This document shows positions 17,178 to 28,564 of a DNA stretch of 64,000 bases, one piece after another. The notes beneath the pieces were generated by a model that saw only the letters and a program-made list of their open reading frames with translations, was not told where the DNA came from and searched no databases. The position numbers and the translations under genes were made by a program. Each line of letters opens with the position of its first letter. The first letter of the stretch is position 1. The DNA is taken from assembly GCF_019222765.1 (NCBI RefSeq), contig NZ_CP078145.1, positions 124,001-188,000 on the forward strand, in the 5' to 3' direction. Source of the stretch: Nocardia iowensis (lineage in GTDB: Bacteria; Actinomycetota; Actinomycetes; Mycobacteriales; Mycobacteriaceae).

Positions 17178-19604
17178 TCAGCCTGCTGGCTCGGGGGCAG
17201 GTGTGGGAAGGAAGTCTTCGGGGGCGGGGAACTGGAGGACACCGGGTTCCGGTTCCGTGACCTCAGCCGGGGCCGGGACCTCGGCTGGGGCTGGGGCCGG
17301 AGCCGGAGCCGGAGTCGGAGCAGGTGCTGGCGCCGGAGCCGGGACGGCAGCCGGAGCCGGAGCACTCTGGCCGGGCACCGGACGACTCGCTTCCTGCTGG
17401 TACGTGTCGTTGTAGGTCTTCCAGATCGTGGTGACGATCCCGGTCACCTGATTGAGGATCAGCGAGCCCTTCTGGAAGTCCGACCGCAGGCCGTTCGGGA
17501 CGACATAGGAGTCGCTCAGCGGGAGGCCGAGCACGCCGGCGTCGCCGCCGAGCTGCAGGAAGCGATCGAGGATCGCCCCGATCACCTCGATGACCTTGCC
17601 GTCCGGCGCGGTGTAGACGTAGCCGTTGGCGAACTTCGCGTACTGCTGGCCCTGTGCGGCGGGCAGTGGTTCGGTCTGCGCGGGCCCGAGCGGTCCACGC
17701 GGACCACCCTTGTTGGCCCAGTGCTTGGCGATGGGGTTTTCGTCCACCATGCCGAGCAGCTTTTCGGTCAGTGCGGCAAGCGTGGCGAGGTCGGGTTTGG
17801 CGCGCGGGGTGGTCCGCGGGGCCGGGCTGGTCCCGGTGCTGTCGTTCCCGGTGTCGTTGCTGGCGTAGACGTCGCTGCTGTTTCCGCTGTTTCCACCGGC
17901 GGCGAGACCGCCACCGCCCGCGACACTCGCGGCGATATCGCGGATCCGATCCATCAGGTCATAGGCGGCGTCGCCGGGGCAGCTGGTGTTGCCGACGTCG
18001 CGGTGGGCGAACACGATCGGCAGATTCACCGCCTGGCCGAGGGCATAGGAGGTGAACTCCGTGCCCTCGGAGTACATGACGGTCTTGCCCTTGGGATCGA
18101 GGTGCGCGACCTGGGCACGCCAGCCGATGAAGTTGCCGATGGCGTCGATCGACTCCGCGCTGGGCTCCTCGGATTCGTAGTTGCCCATCAACGCGACGCC
18201 CGCGGTGTTCTCGTTGAAGCCACCGGCGTGCGCGCCTTGCACGGCGCGGTCGAGTCCGCCCGCGCGGCCCTCGAAGATCTGGCCGTACTTGTCGACCAGC
18301 GCGTTGTAGCCGATGTCGCACCAGCCCAACGTCTTTGCGTGATAGGCGTAGATCGCGCGGACGATGCCCGCGGACTCTTCCTTGCTGTAGTCGTTGCGTC
18401 CCGCGGTGTGGTGCACGGTGATGCCGCCGAGGCCGTCCTCACCGGGTTCGTCGTCGTACTCGGGCTCTTGGCAGAGGATGTCCGGATCGGCGCCCCACTG
18501 CGCGCGGGTGATCACGGCCGGCCCGCCTGCGGCCACCGGTGCGGCGACCTTGTGCAGCGCACCGTCGATGGCGCCGCGGCCCGGGTCGATGAGCACGGCG
18601 GTCAGGTCGACGCCCGACAGCTGGGCGGGATCGTCCGAGCGTGGTGTGGCGGCGTCCGGTGCGCCGGTGGCGTCCGGTGTGGTCGCCGCGGCGGGCTTGC
18701 GGGTCACCAGCATCTGCACGGCGTTGGTATTGCCGACGTAGAGCGGTTCGGTACCGGTCTTGCCGCCCGGCGTGCTGCGATCGGTGCGGCGGGTGTCGAC
18801 GGGTTCGGTGTCGAACCATGGGCCCCAGCTGCCATCGGATTGGCGGGCGCGGACCAACGCCTTCGTGTTGGTCAGATCGGCGGCGGTGAGTGCGACCACG
18901 CTGAACGGGGTTTCCCGAGAAAGTTCTTTGACCTGCGCACCGACCTGATCGGCCAGGTCGGGCGGGACAGCGCCGGGGGCCAGCGCGGGCGTGTCGGGCG
19001 TGGTGCCCGGTTCGAGTCGCGCCGGGTCTGCGATGAATCGGGTGCCGCCGGGAATCGACGGGGTGGGCGCCGGTGCGGTTTGCCCGAGGTTGGGGTTTTG
19101 TCCAGGAATCGTGTTCTGGCTCGGCGCGGCGGCTTGTCCAGGAAGTGGAGTCTGCCCCGGTGTGCGGCTCTGCCCGGGAGTGGCGTTCTGTCCAGGTGTG
19201 GTGCTCTGACCTGGCGCGCTCTGCTGGCCGGGGGCGGCGGGGTGTGGAGCGTTTAGCTTGGGGAGCGGAATTTCTTTGGGTAGTTGCACACCCGGTGGCA
19301 GTGGTAGGCCTTCGGGAATCGGAATGGACGCTGGTAGCGGCAGCATTCGTAGATCCGACAGACGCAGATCCGGTAGCTCCAATCCGGTTAGTTCGCGTAG
19401 CGGAAGCACGATGTCGGGGGCCGAATTCAAGACGACCTCGGCGAGTTGCGCCGGTACGGCGGCAAGCTCGGTGCCGGTGGTCGACCGATAGTCGGGCGAG
19501 TCGCTCATCGTGAGCGTCGCGAGCGGGGCCGCTACCGCAAGCGTGGTGACAACCGGGAGGACGTAGGAACGTTTCGGTTTGCGGTAGGGCACGAGCGTCT
19601 CCAT
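17178..19604 (-). CDS. Exported N-acetylmuramoyl-L-alanine amidase (PGRP/Amidase_2) with LGFP repeats
   Basis: This 808-residue wall hydrolase has a signal or anchor near residues 12-33, then a long Pro/Gln-rich stretch of PGQ-type repeats (about residues 120-170). An Amidase_2/PGRP domain follows at about 375-565, with zinc ligands in TVHHTAG and FAHRDVGNTSCPGD. An LGFP-type repeat region lies at about 640-740 and a Pro/Ala-rich tail ends the protein. It would cleave the stem peptide from peptidoglycan muramic acid. Its position, two to three kb before glf and divergent from a SpoIID protein gene, is like Rv3811 in mycobacteria. LGFP repeats are thought to bind the wall. Putative MtrA sites lie upstream. 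Confidence 0.9.
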   Translation of the reverse strand: METLVPYRKPKRSYVLPVVTTLAVAAPLATLTMSDSPDYRSTTGTELAAVPAQLAEVVLNSAPDIVLPLRELTGLELPDLRLSDLRMLPLPASIPIPEGLPLPPGVQLPKEIPLPKLNAPHPAAPGQQSAPGQSTTPGQNATPGQSRTPGQTPLPGQAAAPSQNTIPGQNPNLGQTAPAPTPSIPGGTRFIADPARLEPGTTPDTPALAPGAVPPDLADQVGAQVKELSRETPFSVVALTAADLTNTKALVRARQSDGSWGPWFDTEPVDTRRTDRSTPGGKTGTEPLYVGNTNAVQMLVTRKPAAATTPDATGAPDAATPRSDDPAQLSGVDLTAVLIDPGRGAIDGALHKVAAPVAAGGPAVITRAQWGADPDILCQEPEYDDEPGEDGLGGITVHHTAGRNDYSKEESAGIVRAIYAYHAKTLGWCDIGYNALVDKYGQIFEGRAGGLDRAVQGAHAGGFNENTAGVALMGNYESEEPSAESIDAIGNFIGWRAQVAHLDPKGKTVMYSEGTEFTSYALGQAVNLPIVFAHRDVGNTSCPGDAAYDLMDRIRDIAASVAGGGGLAAGGNSGNSSDVYASNDTGNDSTGTSPAPRTTPRAKPDLATLAALTEKLLGMVDENPIAKHWANKGGPRGPLGPAQTEPLPAAQGQQYAKFANGYVYTAPDGKVIEVIGAILDRFLQLGGDAGVLGLPLSDSYVVPNGLRSDFQKGSLILNQVTGIVTTIWKTYNDTYQQEASRPVPGQSAPAPAAVPAPAPAPAPTPAPAPAPAPAEVPAPAEVTEPEPGVLQFPAPEDFLPTPAPEPAG
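17240..17375 (-). repeat. Low-complexity Pro/Ala codon repeat in the amidase tail
   Basis: Tandem GGAGCC/GGGGCC-type hexamers encode the Ala-Pro tail of the amidase. The array is degenerate and prone to slippage. It is a wall-spanning linker by composition, not an independent element. Confidence 0.75.
19095..19245 (-). repeat. PGQ-type tandem codon repeats in the amidase N-terminal linker
   Basis: About ten imperfect units read as PGQ-x-x-x-x (for example PGQSTT, PGQNAT, PGQSRT). The period is about 21 bases, with shorter and longer variants. They give a flexible exported linker before the catalytic domain. Confidence 0.72.
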
Positions 19605-19660
19605 TCAGGTCGAACCAGTGATCGTGTGCAAAACCAGGGTTGCTTCCTGATGTATCAACG

Positions 19661-19687
19661 ATCACAATAGTCACAACTGTCACATAT
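19661..19687. promoter_or_regulatory. Three 9-bp direct repeats resembling MtrA sites
   Basis: Three contiguous 9-base units read ATCACAATA, GTCACAACT and GTCACATAT. Published MtrA sites in M. tuberculosis are direct 9-bp repeats close to GTCACAGCG. The array lies 57 bp upstream of the amidase start and about 170 bp upstream of the SpoIID-protein start, between two wall-remodelling genes. Regulation by MtrA is inferred from motif and context only. Confidence 0.55.
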
Positions 19688-19857
19688 CTAAACCTGTTGT
19701 TGAGGATTATGTGATTGCTCGAATGTAGCTCTCGGATTGCGGTCGGATGGAACGACATGCCGATAGGTATCGAATCCGCCCGGCCCTGGAAAACCGTGGG
19801 AGTGAACGGATGCGACGTCACACAGCACCGGAACGAAAGCGCACGGGGGGAGCACAA

Positions 19858-21471
19858 ATGCGGGTGAAATCTGCGCGCAGCGGCAAACGGGCATTTCGTC
19901 GCGGGCGGGGCAGACGCCCACGACCTGCGCTATCGCTGCGTCCAGTGCTGGTCACCGGCGGGGCAGCGCTGGCCGCGGGCACCGTGCTCGTGCTGTGGGC
20001 TTGGCCGGGGGAAGCGCCGTATCGAACGGTGGCGGGGCCGGGGCACGGGCGCGGGATGAGTCAACTCGGGGCGTTCGAGAATGCCAAGCAGGGGTGGATG
20101 GCCGAGCGAATCCTTGAGCACTACTACCCCGGTGCCGCTCTCGGCACCGTTCCAGCAACCAACGTCGGAATCCGGCTCACCGCACAAGACGACTCGACCC
20201 TCGACACCTACGCGCCCGCCGGTCTTCGGGTCGCCGGTCAGGTGGTTCAGGCCGGGCAGGCGGCTCATCTCACCCCGCTGCCCGATGGGGGCGCGAACGT
20301 GGTGGTGACCCGCGGCTGCGACGGTGAAGTGCTGTGGCAGGCGGCGACCGACGATCCGTGGGTCTACCCGGTCGCACCGGGACCGAGCCGTCCCGCCGCG
20401 GAACACCTGACGCTCTGCGGTGGCACGGCGTATCGCGGCGCGCTCGGTGTGGCCACCGAGAACGGAGCGGCGCGCACCGTGAATCGCGTCGATGTGGAGG
20501 ACTATCTGCTCGGTGTCGTTCCAGCCGAAGTGCAGGCCAACTGGGCGGACAAGGGCGCCGGGGAGGCGCTGCGGGCGCAGGCGATCGCCGCACGCTCGTA
20601 TGTGCTTGCCGAGCAACGCTATTCGTACGCGCAGAGTTGTGACAGCAGCGATTGTCAGGTGTATCCCGGCACCGTCAAGGAAGATCCGCGGGCGGCAGCC
20701 GCCGTCGCCGCCACCGCGGGGACCGTGCTGCTGCGCGACGGGCGGATCTTGCGGTCGGAGTATTCCTCCGCACCGGGCGGGGGAGAGCCCGCCGACATCT
20801 ACGCCTTCGACGTCGGACCGGCGGTGAGCGATCTGGTCCCGACCGCGCCAAGCGCTCCGATGGATCCGCGGAAACGGGCAGCCGTCGGCGAATCGGCGAT
20901 CGACGTGGAATACCGGCGGATCGGCGGCGCGGCCAGCTCGGTCGGTCGGCCACTCGGCCCGGAGATGGTATTGCCGGAAAACGCCGGGACGTATCGCTTG
21001 TTCACCAATGGCGTCATCATCTCGACGGACACCCTCGGCGCACAGGTCGTCGACTTCACCACTCTTCTGCAATTGGTGCCGGACCAGGCCGCGCAGAAAA
21101 CCGGCTCGTCCGATTCTGTTGTGCCCCCGGCACATCCGCCCGCTCCGGTCGTCCCGCCTGCCCACGAGTCCACCTCGTCGGGTGCGGTTGTGCCGCCGGT
21201 GCACCAGTCCGGTGCTGCTGTGCCGCCCGTCCACGAGTCCGCCCCACCGGGTGCCGCTGTGCCGCCGGTGTACGACTCCGGACCGGCCGTGCCGCCACCG
21301 CACCAGTCGGTGCCCTCGGGCCTCACCTTGTCACCCTCGACTTCGGTTCCGCCCGGCAGCACAGCAGCACCGACGACGGCCTCCACTCCGACCCCGCCTC
21401 CCACGCCGGGAGTCCCGATTCCGTCGAGCGGTGCGCCGTGGCCCGAAGCGTCGCAGCGGGATACGGCGTAG
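19858..21471 (+). CDS. Exported SpoIID/LytB-domain protein with Pro-rich C-terminal repeats
   Basis: This 537-residue protein begins with a very basic arm and a transmembrane or signal segment (about residues 25-45). A SpoIID/LytB domain follows: GRGMSQLGAF near 65 and VEDYLLGVVPAEV near 215, followed by LRAQAIAARSYVLA. In sporulating bacteria SpoIID is a lytic transglycosylase; in actinomycetes the role is less clear but wall-related. The C-terminal 120 residues are VVPPxH-type repeats ending in a Pro/Thr tail. The start at 19858 is selected for the GGGGGAG ribosome site 6-7 bases upstream. It is divergent from the amidase gene and probably co-regulated. Confidence 0.83.
   Translation: MRVKSARSGKRAFRRGRGRRPRPALSLRPVLVTGGAALAAGTVLVLWAWPGEAPYRTVAGPGHGRGMSQLGAFENAKQGWMAERILEHYYPGAALGTVPATNVGIRLTAQDDSTLDTYAPAGLRVAGQVVQAGQAAHLTPLPDGGANVVVTRGCDGEVLWQAATDDPWVYPVAPGPSRPAAEHLTLCGGTAYRGALGVATENGAARTVNRVDVEDYLLGVVPAEVQANWADKGAGEALRAQAIAARSYVLAEQRYSYAQSCDSSDCQVYPGTVKEDPRAAAAVAATAGTVLLRDGRILRSEYSSAPGGGEPADIYAFDVGPAVSDLVPTAPSAPMDPRKRAAVGESAIDVEYRRIGGAASSVGRPLGPEMVLPENAGTYRLFTNGVIISTDTLGAQVVDFTTLLQLVPDQAAQKTGSSDSVVPPAHPPAPVVPPAHESTSSGAVVPPVHQSGAAVPPVHESAPPGAAVPPVYDSGPAVPPPHQSVPSGLTLSPSTSVPPGSTAAPTTASTPTPPPTPGVPIPSSGAPWPEASQRDTA
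21118..21330 (+). repeat. VPPxH tandem repeats in SpoIID-protein tail
   Basis: Roughly eight degenerate units encode V-P-P followed by AH, VH, VY or PH and a short Ser/Gly-rich spacer; unit length is about 24-36 bases. The composition suits a wall-spanning stalk. Confidence 0.72.
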
Positions 21472-21488
21472 CGACCGACTCTCGGCAC

Positions 21489-21989
21489 TCAGTCCGGCGC
21501 CCCATCCCCGAGCGATTCGGCCAGCGTCCGCAACAACCCCGCGAGCTGCTGCCGCGATTCCAGATCCAGCGCCGCGAGTAGCCGCTGCTCGTTCTCCATG
21601 TGCTTCGGGAGCAGGTCGTCGATCATCTTGCGACCTGCCGGGGTCAGTCGGACCCGGATCACTCTGCGGTCCTCGGGGCACGGCACGCGCTCGACCCAGT
21701 CCTTGGTCACCAGTCGGTCGATCCGGTTGGTGATCGCGCCCGAGGTCACCATGGCCACCTTGATCAGCGCGCCCGCGGTGAGCCCCTCGTCGCCGCCGGA
21801 GCGGCGCAGCGTGGCGAGCACGTCGAATTCCCAGAACTCCATCCCGAACTCGCTGAAAAACCGCTTCAGGTCCTGCTCGATCAACCGCGACAGCCGTTGG
21901 ATGCGGCCGAGCACCGCCATCGGCGAGACGTCGACCTCCGGGCGCTCCCGGTTCCAGTGCTGGGTGAACAGATCCACCGCGTCCGCCAT
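21489..21989 (-). CDS. MarR-family transcriptional regulator
   Basis: This 166-residue regulator has a helix-turn-helix around LTAGALIKVAMVTSGAITNRID and the wing CPEDRRVIRVRLTPAG. The N-terminal helix region and C-terminal dimerisation helices are of normal length. It is divergent from an EamA-type transporter gene with two mirror-image operator-like boxes between them. It therefore most likely represses that exporter until an inducer binds. Confidence 0.88.
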   Translation of the reverse strand: MADAVDLFTQHWNRERPEVDVSPMAVLGRIQRLSRLIEQDLKRFFSEFGMEFWEFDVLATLRRSGGDEGLTAGALIKVAMVTSGAITNRIDRLVTKDWVERVPCPEDRRVIRVRLTPAGRKMIDDLLPKHMENEQRLLAALDLESRQQLAGLLRTLAESLGDGAPD

Positions 21990-22013
21990 AAGGCTTCTCC
22001 TCTCGACTGTAAG

Positions 22014-22078
22014 AATCTTAACATTGATCTACTTGACGCTGAGACGTCTGAGCGGGTAGATATTTCAACGTTGAGATT
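22014..22078. promoter_or_regulatory. Two opposed operator boxes for the MarR regulator
   Basis: AATCTTAACATTGA at 22014-22027 and its near-complement TCAACGTTGAGATT at 22065-22078 match at 12 of 14 positions in opposite orientation. The second contains the perfect palindrome TCAACGTTGA. One box flanks each divergent promoter: MarR at 21989 and the transporter at 22099. Confidence 0.68.
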
Positions 22079-22098
22079 ATCAATGAGGAGCGAACATC

Positions 22099-23040
22099 AT
22101 GACAATAAGCACCACCGCGCGCACCGGAAATTCGTACGCGGGCACCCTGGCGCTCACCGCCCTCACCCCCATCGTCTGGGGCTCCACCTACGCCGTCACC
22201 ACCGAATTCCTGCCGCCGGACCGCCCGCTGTTCACCGCGCTGGTCCGCGCGCTGCCCGCCGGTCTCGCGCTGCTCGCCATCACCAGGATCCTCCCGCGCG
22301 GCGTTTGGGTCGGGCGCGCCGCCGCGCTCGGCCTGCTCAATATCGGTGCCTTCTTCCCACTGCTGTTCCTCGCCGCGTACCGGCTGCCCGGCGGCGTCGC
22401 CGGCGTGCTCGGTGCGGTCGCGCCGATGTTCGCGCTCGGTCTGGCCACCGTCGTACTCGCCGAGAAGCCCAACGGGCGCAAGGTGATTGCCGGTCTGATC
22501 GGCGTCTTCGGCGTTGCGCTCGTGGTGCTGCGCGCCAATGCGCAACTCGATACCATCGGCGTCGTCGCCGGACTGGCCGGGGCCGCGTCCATGGCGGCGG
22601 GCACCGTGCTCACCCAGCGGTGGGGACGTCCGGACGGGGTCGGCCCGCTCGCGCTGACCGGCTGGCAGCTCACCGCCGGTGGGCTGTTCATCCTGCCGCT
22701 GGCGCTGTTGATCGAGGGTGCGCCGCCCGCGCTGAACGGTCAGGCGGTCGGTGGTTACCTGTACATCGGCATCGTCGGAACCGCGGCGGCCTACTGGCTC
22801 TGGTTCCGTGGCATCTCCAAGGTGCCCGCCACCTCGGTCGCCTTCCTCGGCCTGCTGAGTCCGGTGTCCGCCGCCGTGATCGGGTGGATCGCGCTCGGGC
22901 AGGCGCTCAGCCCGTTGCAGATGCTCGGCTTGGTCATCGCACTGGTCGGCACCGTGCTCGGTCAGCTGGCAGGCAAGCCGAAGGCGGCGACCGTCACCGT
23001 GCCGAAGCCGGTCGTGCCCGTCTTGGTGGCGGCCCGCTGA
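22099..23040 (+). CDS. EamA/DMT-family transporter (RhaT/YdcZ-like exporter)
   Basis: This 313-residue integral membrane protein has about ten hydrophobic helices in two EamA halves. The first half begins LTALTPIVWGSTYAVTTEFL and has AAYRLPGGVAGVLGAVAPMF; the second ends with FLGLLSPVSAAVIGWIALGQ. Members export amino acids, purines or other metabolites and small drugs. Its substrate is unknown. Control by the divergent MarR regulator is likely. Confidence 0.88.
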   Translation: MTISTTARTGNSYAGTLALTALTPIVWGSTYAVTTEFLPPDRPLFTALVRALPAGLALLAITRILPRGVWVGRAAALGLLNIGAFFPLLFLAAYRLPGGVAGVLGAVAPMFALGLATVVLAEKPNGRKVIAGLIGVFGVALVVLRANAQLDTIGVVAGLAGAASMAAGTVLTQRWGRPDGVGPLALTGWQLTAGGLFILPLALLIEGAPPALNGQAVGGYLYIGIVGTAAAYWLWFRGISKVPATSVAFLGLLSPVSAAVIGWIALGQALSPLQMLGLVIALVGTVLGQLAGKPKAATVTVPKPVVPVLVAAR

Positions 23041-23063
23041 GCTGTCGGTAAAGAGGGTTGACC

Positions 23064-23078
23064 TTGACGTAACGTCAA
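23064..23078 (+). promoter_or_regulatory. MerR-type operator TTGACGT-A-ACGTCAA
   Basis: A perfect 15-bp palindrome (7+1+7) lies 45 bp upstream of the MerR-type start codon. MerR regulators bind such dyads within a long promoter spacer; TTGACC just upstream (23058-23063) can serve as the -35 element. Autoregulation is inferred. Confidence 0.7.
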
Positions 23079-23123
23079 CTTGCATGCTGGTCACGCCGAC
23101 GAGATGAGAAGGGAGAAGAGATC

Positions 23124-23879
23124 GTGAGCACCGAATGGTCCATCCAGGATCTGGCCAAGGCGGCCGGTACCACCAGCCGCACGCTGCGCCACTACGGCCA
23201 GCTCGGGCTGTTGCCGCCCAGCCGGATCGGCACCAACGGGTACCGCTACTACGACCAGAACTCCCTGGTGCGGTTGCAACGCATCCTGTTGCTGCGAGAA
23301 CTCGGCCTCGGCCTACCGGTCATCGCCGAAGTCCTTGCCGGGGAACAGGACCCCGCCGCCGCATTGCGCACGCACCTGGAACTGCTTCGGCAGGAACAGG
23401 ATCGGATCCGGCGCCAGATCGAGTCGGTGCAAACCACGCTGCACAAGACGGAAAGAGGTGAACAACTCATGGCCGCAGAGGTTTTCGACGGCTTCGACCA
23501 CACTCAGTACAAGGATGAGGTGATCGAACGCTGGGGCAAGGACGCCTACGACAGCGGTGACAAGTGGTGGCGCTCGCTGAGCGAGGAGCAGAAGCAGGCG
23601 CACTTCCAGACCCACCTGGACATCGCCGCCGACTACGGCAGGGCGCATGCCGCCGGGCTCGCGCCCGACAGCGCCGAGGTCCAGGCGATCGTCGCCCGGC
23701 ACCGCGCCTGGATCGGCGACGGCTGGCAGGGCAAGGCCGTGCTCAAGGAGGCCTTCATCGGTCTCGGCGAGATGTACGTCGCGGACCCCCGGTTCGGGGG
23801 CAACTACGACGTGCACGGCAAGGGCACCGTGGAGTTCGTTCGCGACGCCATGAAGGTCTACGCCGAAGCCAACCTGTAG
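23124..23879 (+). CDS. MerR-family regulator with TipAS ligand domain (TipA-like)
   Basis: This 251-residue regulator has an N-terminal MerR helix-turn-helix (IQDLAKAAGTTSRTLRHYG, then the RYYD motif), a coiled dimerisation helix (about 75-112) and a C-terminal TipAS domain. Streptomyces TipA uses that domain to bind thiopeptide antibiotics. The start is GTG at 23124 after GGGAGAAGAG. An in-frame ATG at 23469 preceded by AGAGGTGA could give a 136-residue TipAS-only product, as in Streptomyces lividans. The palindrome upstream suggests autoregulation. Confidence 0.9.
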   Translation: MSTEWSIQDLAKAAGTTSRTLRHYGQLGLLPPSRIGTNGYRYYDQNSLVRLQRILLLRELGLGLPVIAEVLAGEQDPAAALRTHLELLRQEQDRIRRQIESVQTTLHKTERGEQLMAAEVFDGFDHTQYKDEVIERWGKDAYDSGDKWWRSLSEEQKQAHFQTHLDIAADYGRAHAAGLAPDSAEVQAIVARHRAWIGDGWQGKAVLKEAFIGLGEMYVADPRFGGNYDVHGKGTVEFVRDAMKVYAEANL

Positions 23880-23965
23880 ATCACACCGACAGACGGCCGG
23901 TACGCATACTTGACGCGTGCCGGCCGTCGCCGGTTCGGCCACCACCGATGGGGAGGATGTTCGAC

Positions 23966-27868
<3,903 letters not shown>

Positions 27869-27872
<4 letters not shown>

Positions 27873-28486
27873 GTGTCGCGGACAACACCGCGGTGAACCA
27901 GCCGCTGCAGAGCACCAACGGCCATGGCGGACCGGTGTCCGCGGTGCCGTCGGCGCAGCCGGTGCCCGCCGAGGTGAAGATCCTCAACGCGGTGCAGGCC
28001 AGGATCGGCACACCCGAGGTGATCAAGGCCGCGCGCGGCATGTCGCACTTCGGTGAGCACGCGCTCGGCTGGGTCGGCATCGCCGCGGCGGGCTGGGTCG
28101 TCGACAAGCCGCGGCGCAGGCAGTGGGCCGGGGTCGCGGTCGGCGCGGTCGGCGCGCACGCCGCCTCGATCGTCATCAAGCGGATCGTCCGGCGGCCTCG
28201 CCCCAACGATCCGTCGGTGCAGGTCAATGTGTCGACACCGAGCAAGCTCAGCTTCCCGTCCTCGCACGCCACCTCGACGACCGCGGCGGCGGTGTTGCTC
28301 GGCCGATTGACCGGGCTACCCTTTCCTGCGGTGCTCGTCCCGCCGATGCTGCTGTCCCGGGTTGTGCTCGGCGTGCACTATCCCTCCGATGTGCTCGCCG
28401 GTTCCGCGCTCGGTGCCGCGTCCGCCGCCGTAGTGCTTGCCGCCGAAAAGAGACTCGATGACCGCCACAGAAAGAGCCTTGGTTGA
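27869..28486 (+). CDS. PAP2-family phosphatase, Rv3807c-like (proposed DPPR phosphatase)
   Basis: This 205-residue membrane protein has the PAP2/haloperoxidase signature: KRIVRRPRPND, then FPSSHATSTTAAA with the catalytic His, then SRVVLGVHYPSDVLAG. The Mycobacterium homologue is proposed to remove the 5-phosphate from decaprenyl-phospho-ribose phosphate made by UbiA, giving the DPR that DprE1/DprE2 epimerise. Its placement between glfT2 and ubiA is the same as in mycobacteria. Start is GTG at 27869, overlapping the glfT2 stop. Confidence 0.88.
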
Positions 28487-28490
28487 CATG

Positions 28491-28564
28491 AGGGAGCGCA
28501 GCGAGCGAATCATGAAACAGTGTGCTTCGCGCATGACGGAGCCGAGCGCCAGCGAGGTGGAGTC
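28491..28564 (+). repeat. Dispersed intergenic repeat, copy A, supplying the ubiA ribosome site
   Basis: About 75 bases begin with GAGCG-C-AGCGAG and end with GACGGAGCCGAGCG-CC-AGCGAGGTGG-GTC. A second copy with the same ends lies at 40440-40517. Each end contains the core GAGCG(N1-2)AGCGAG in direct orientation. The last bases, GAGGTGGA, are the likely ribosome site of ubiA. Similar GAGCG-AGCGAG elements are common between genes in Nocardia and Rhodococcus (general knowledge, not checked here). Confidence 0.75.

Noticed and set aside
17092..17415. 107-codon Gly/Ala-rich rightward ORF resembling a PE_PGRS-like protein
   Set aside because: It is the complement of the Pro/Ala repeat of the amidase tail.
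19095..19245. Regularly spaced repeats that could suggest a CRISPR array
   Set aside because: The repeat unit is a degenerate codon repeat in frame with the amidase and has no unique spacers of constant length.
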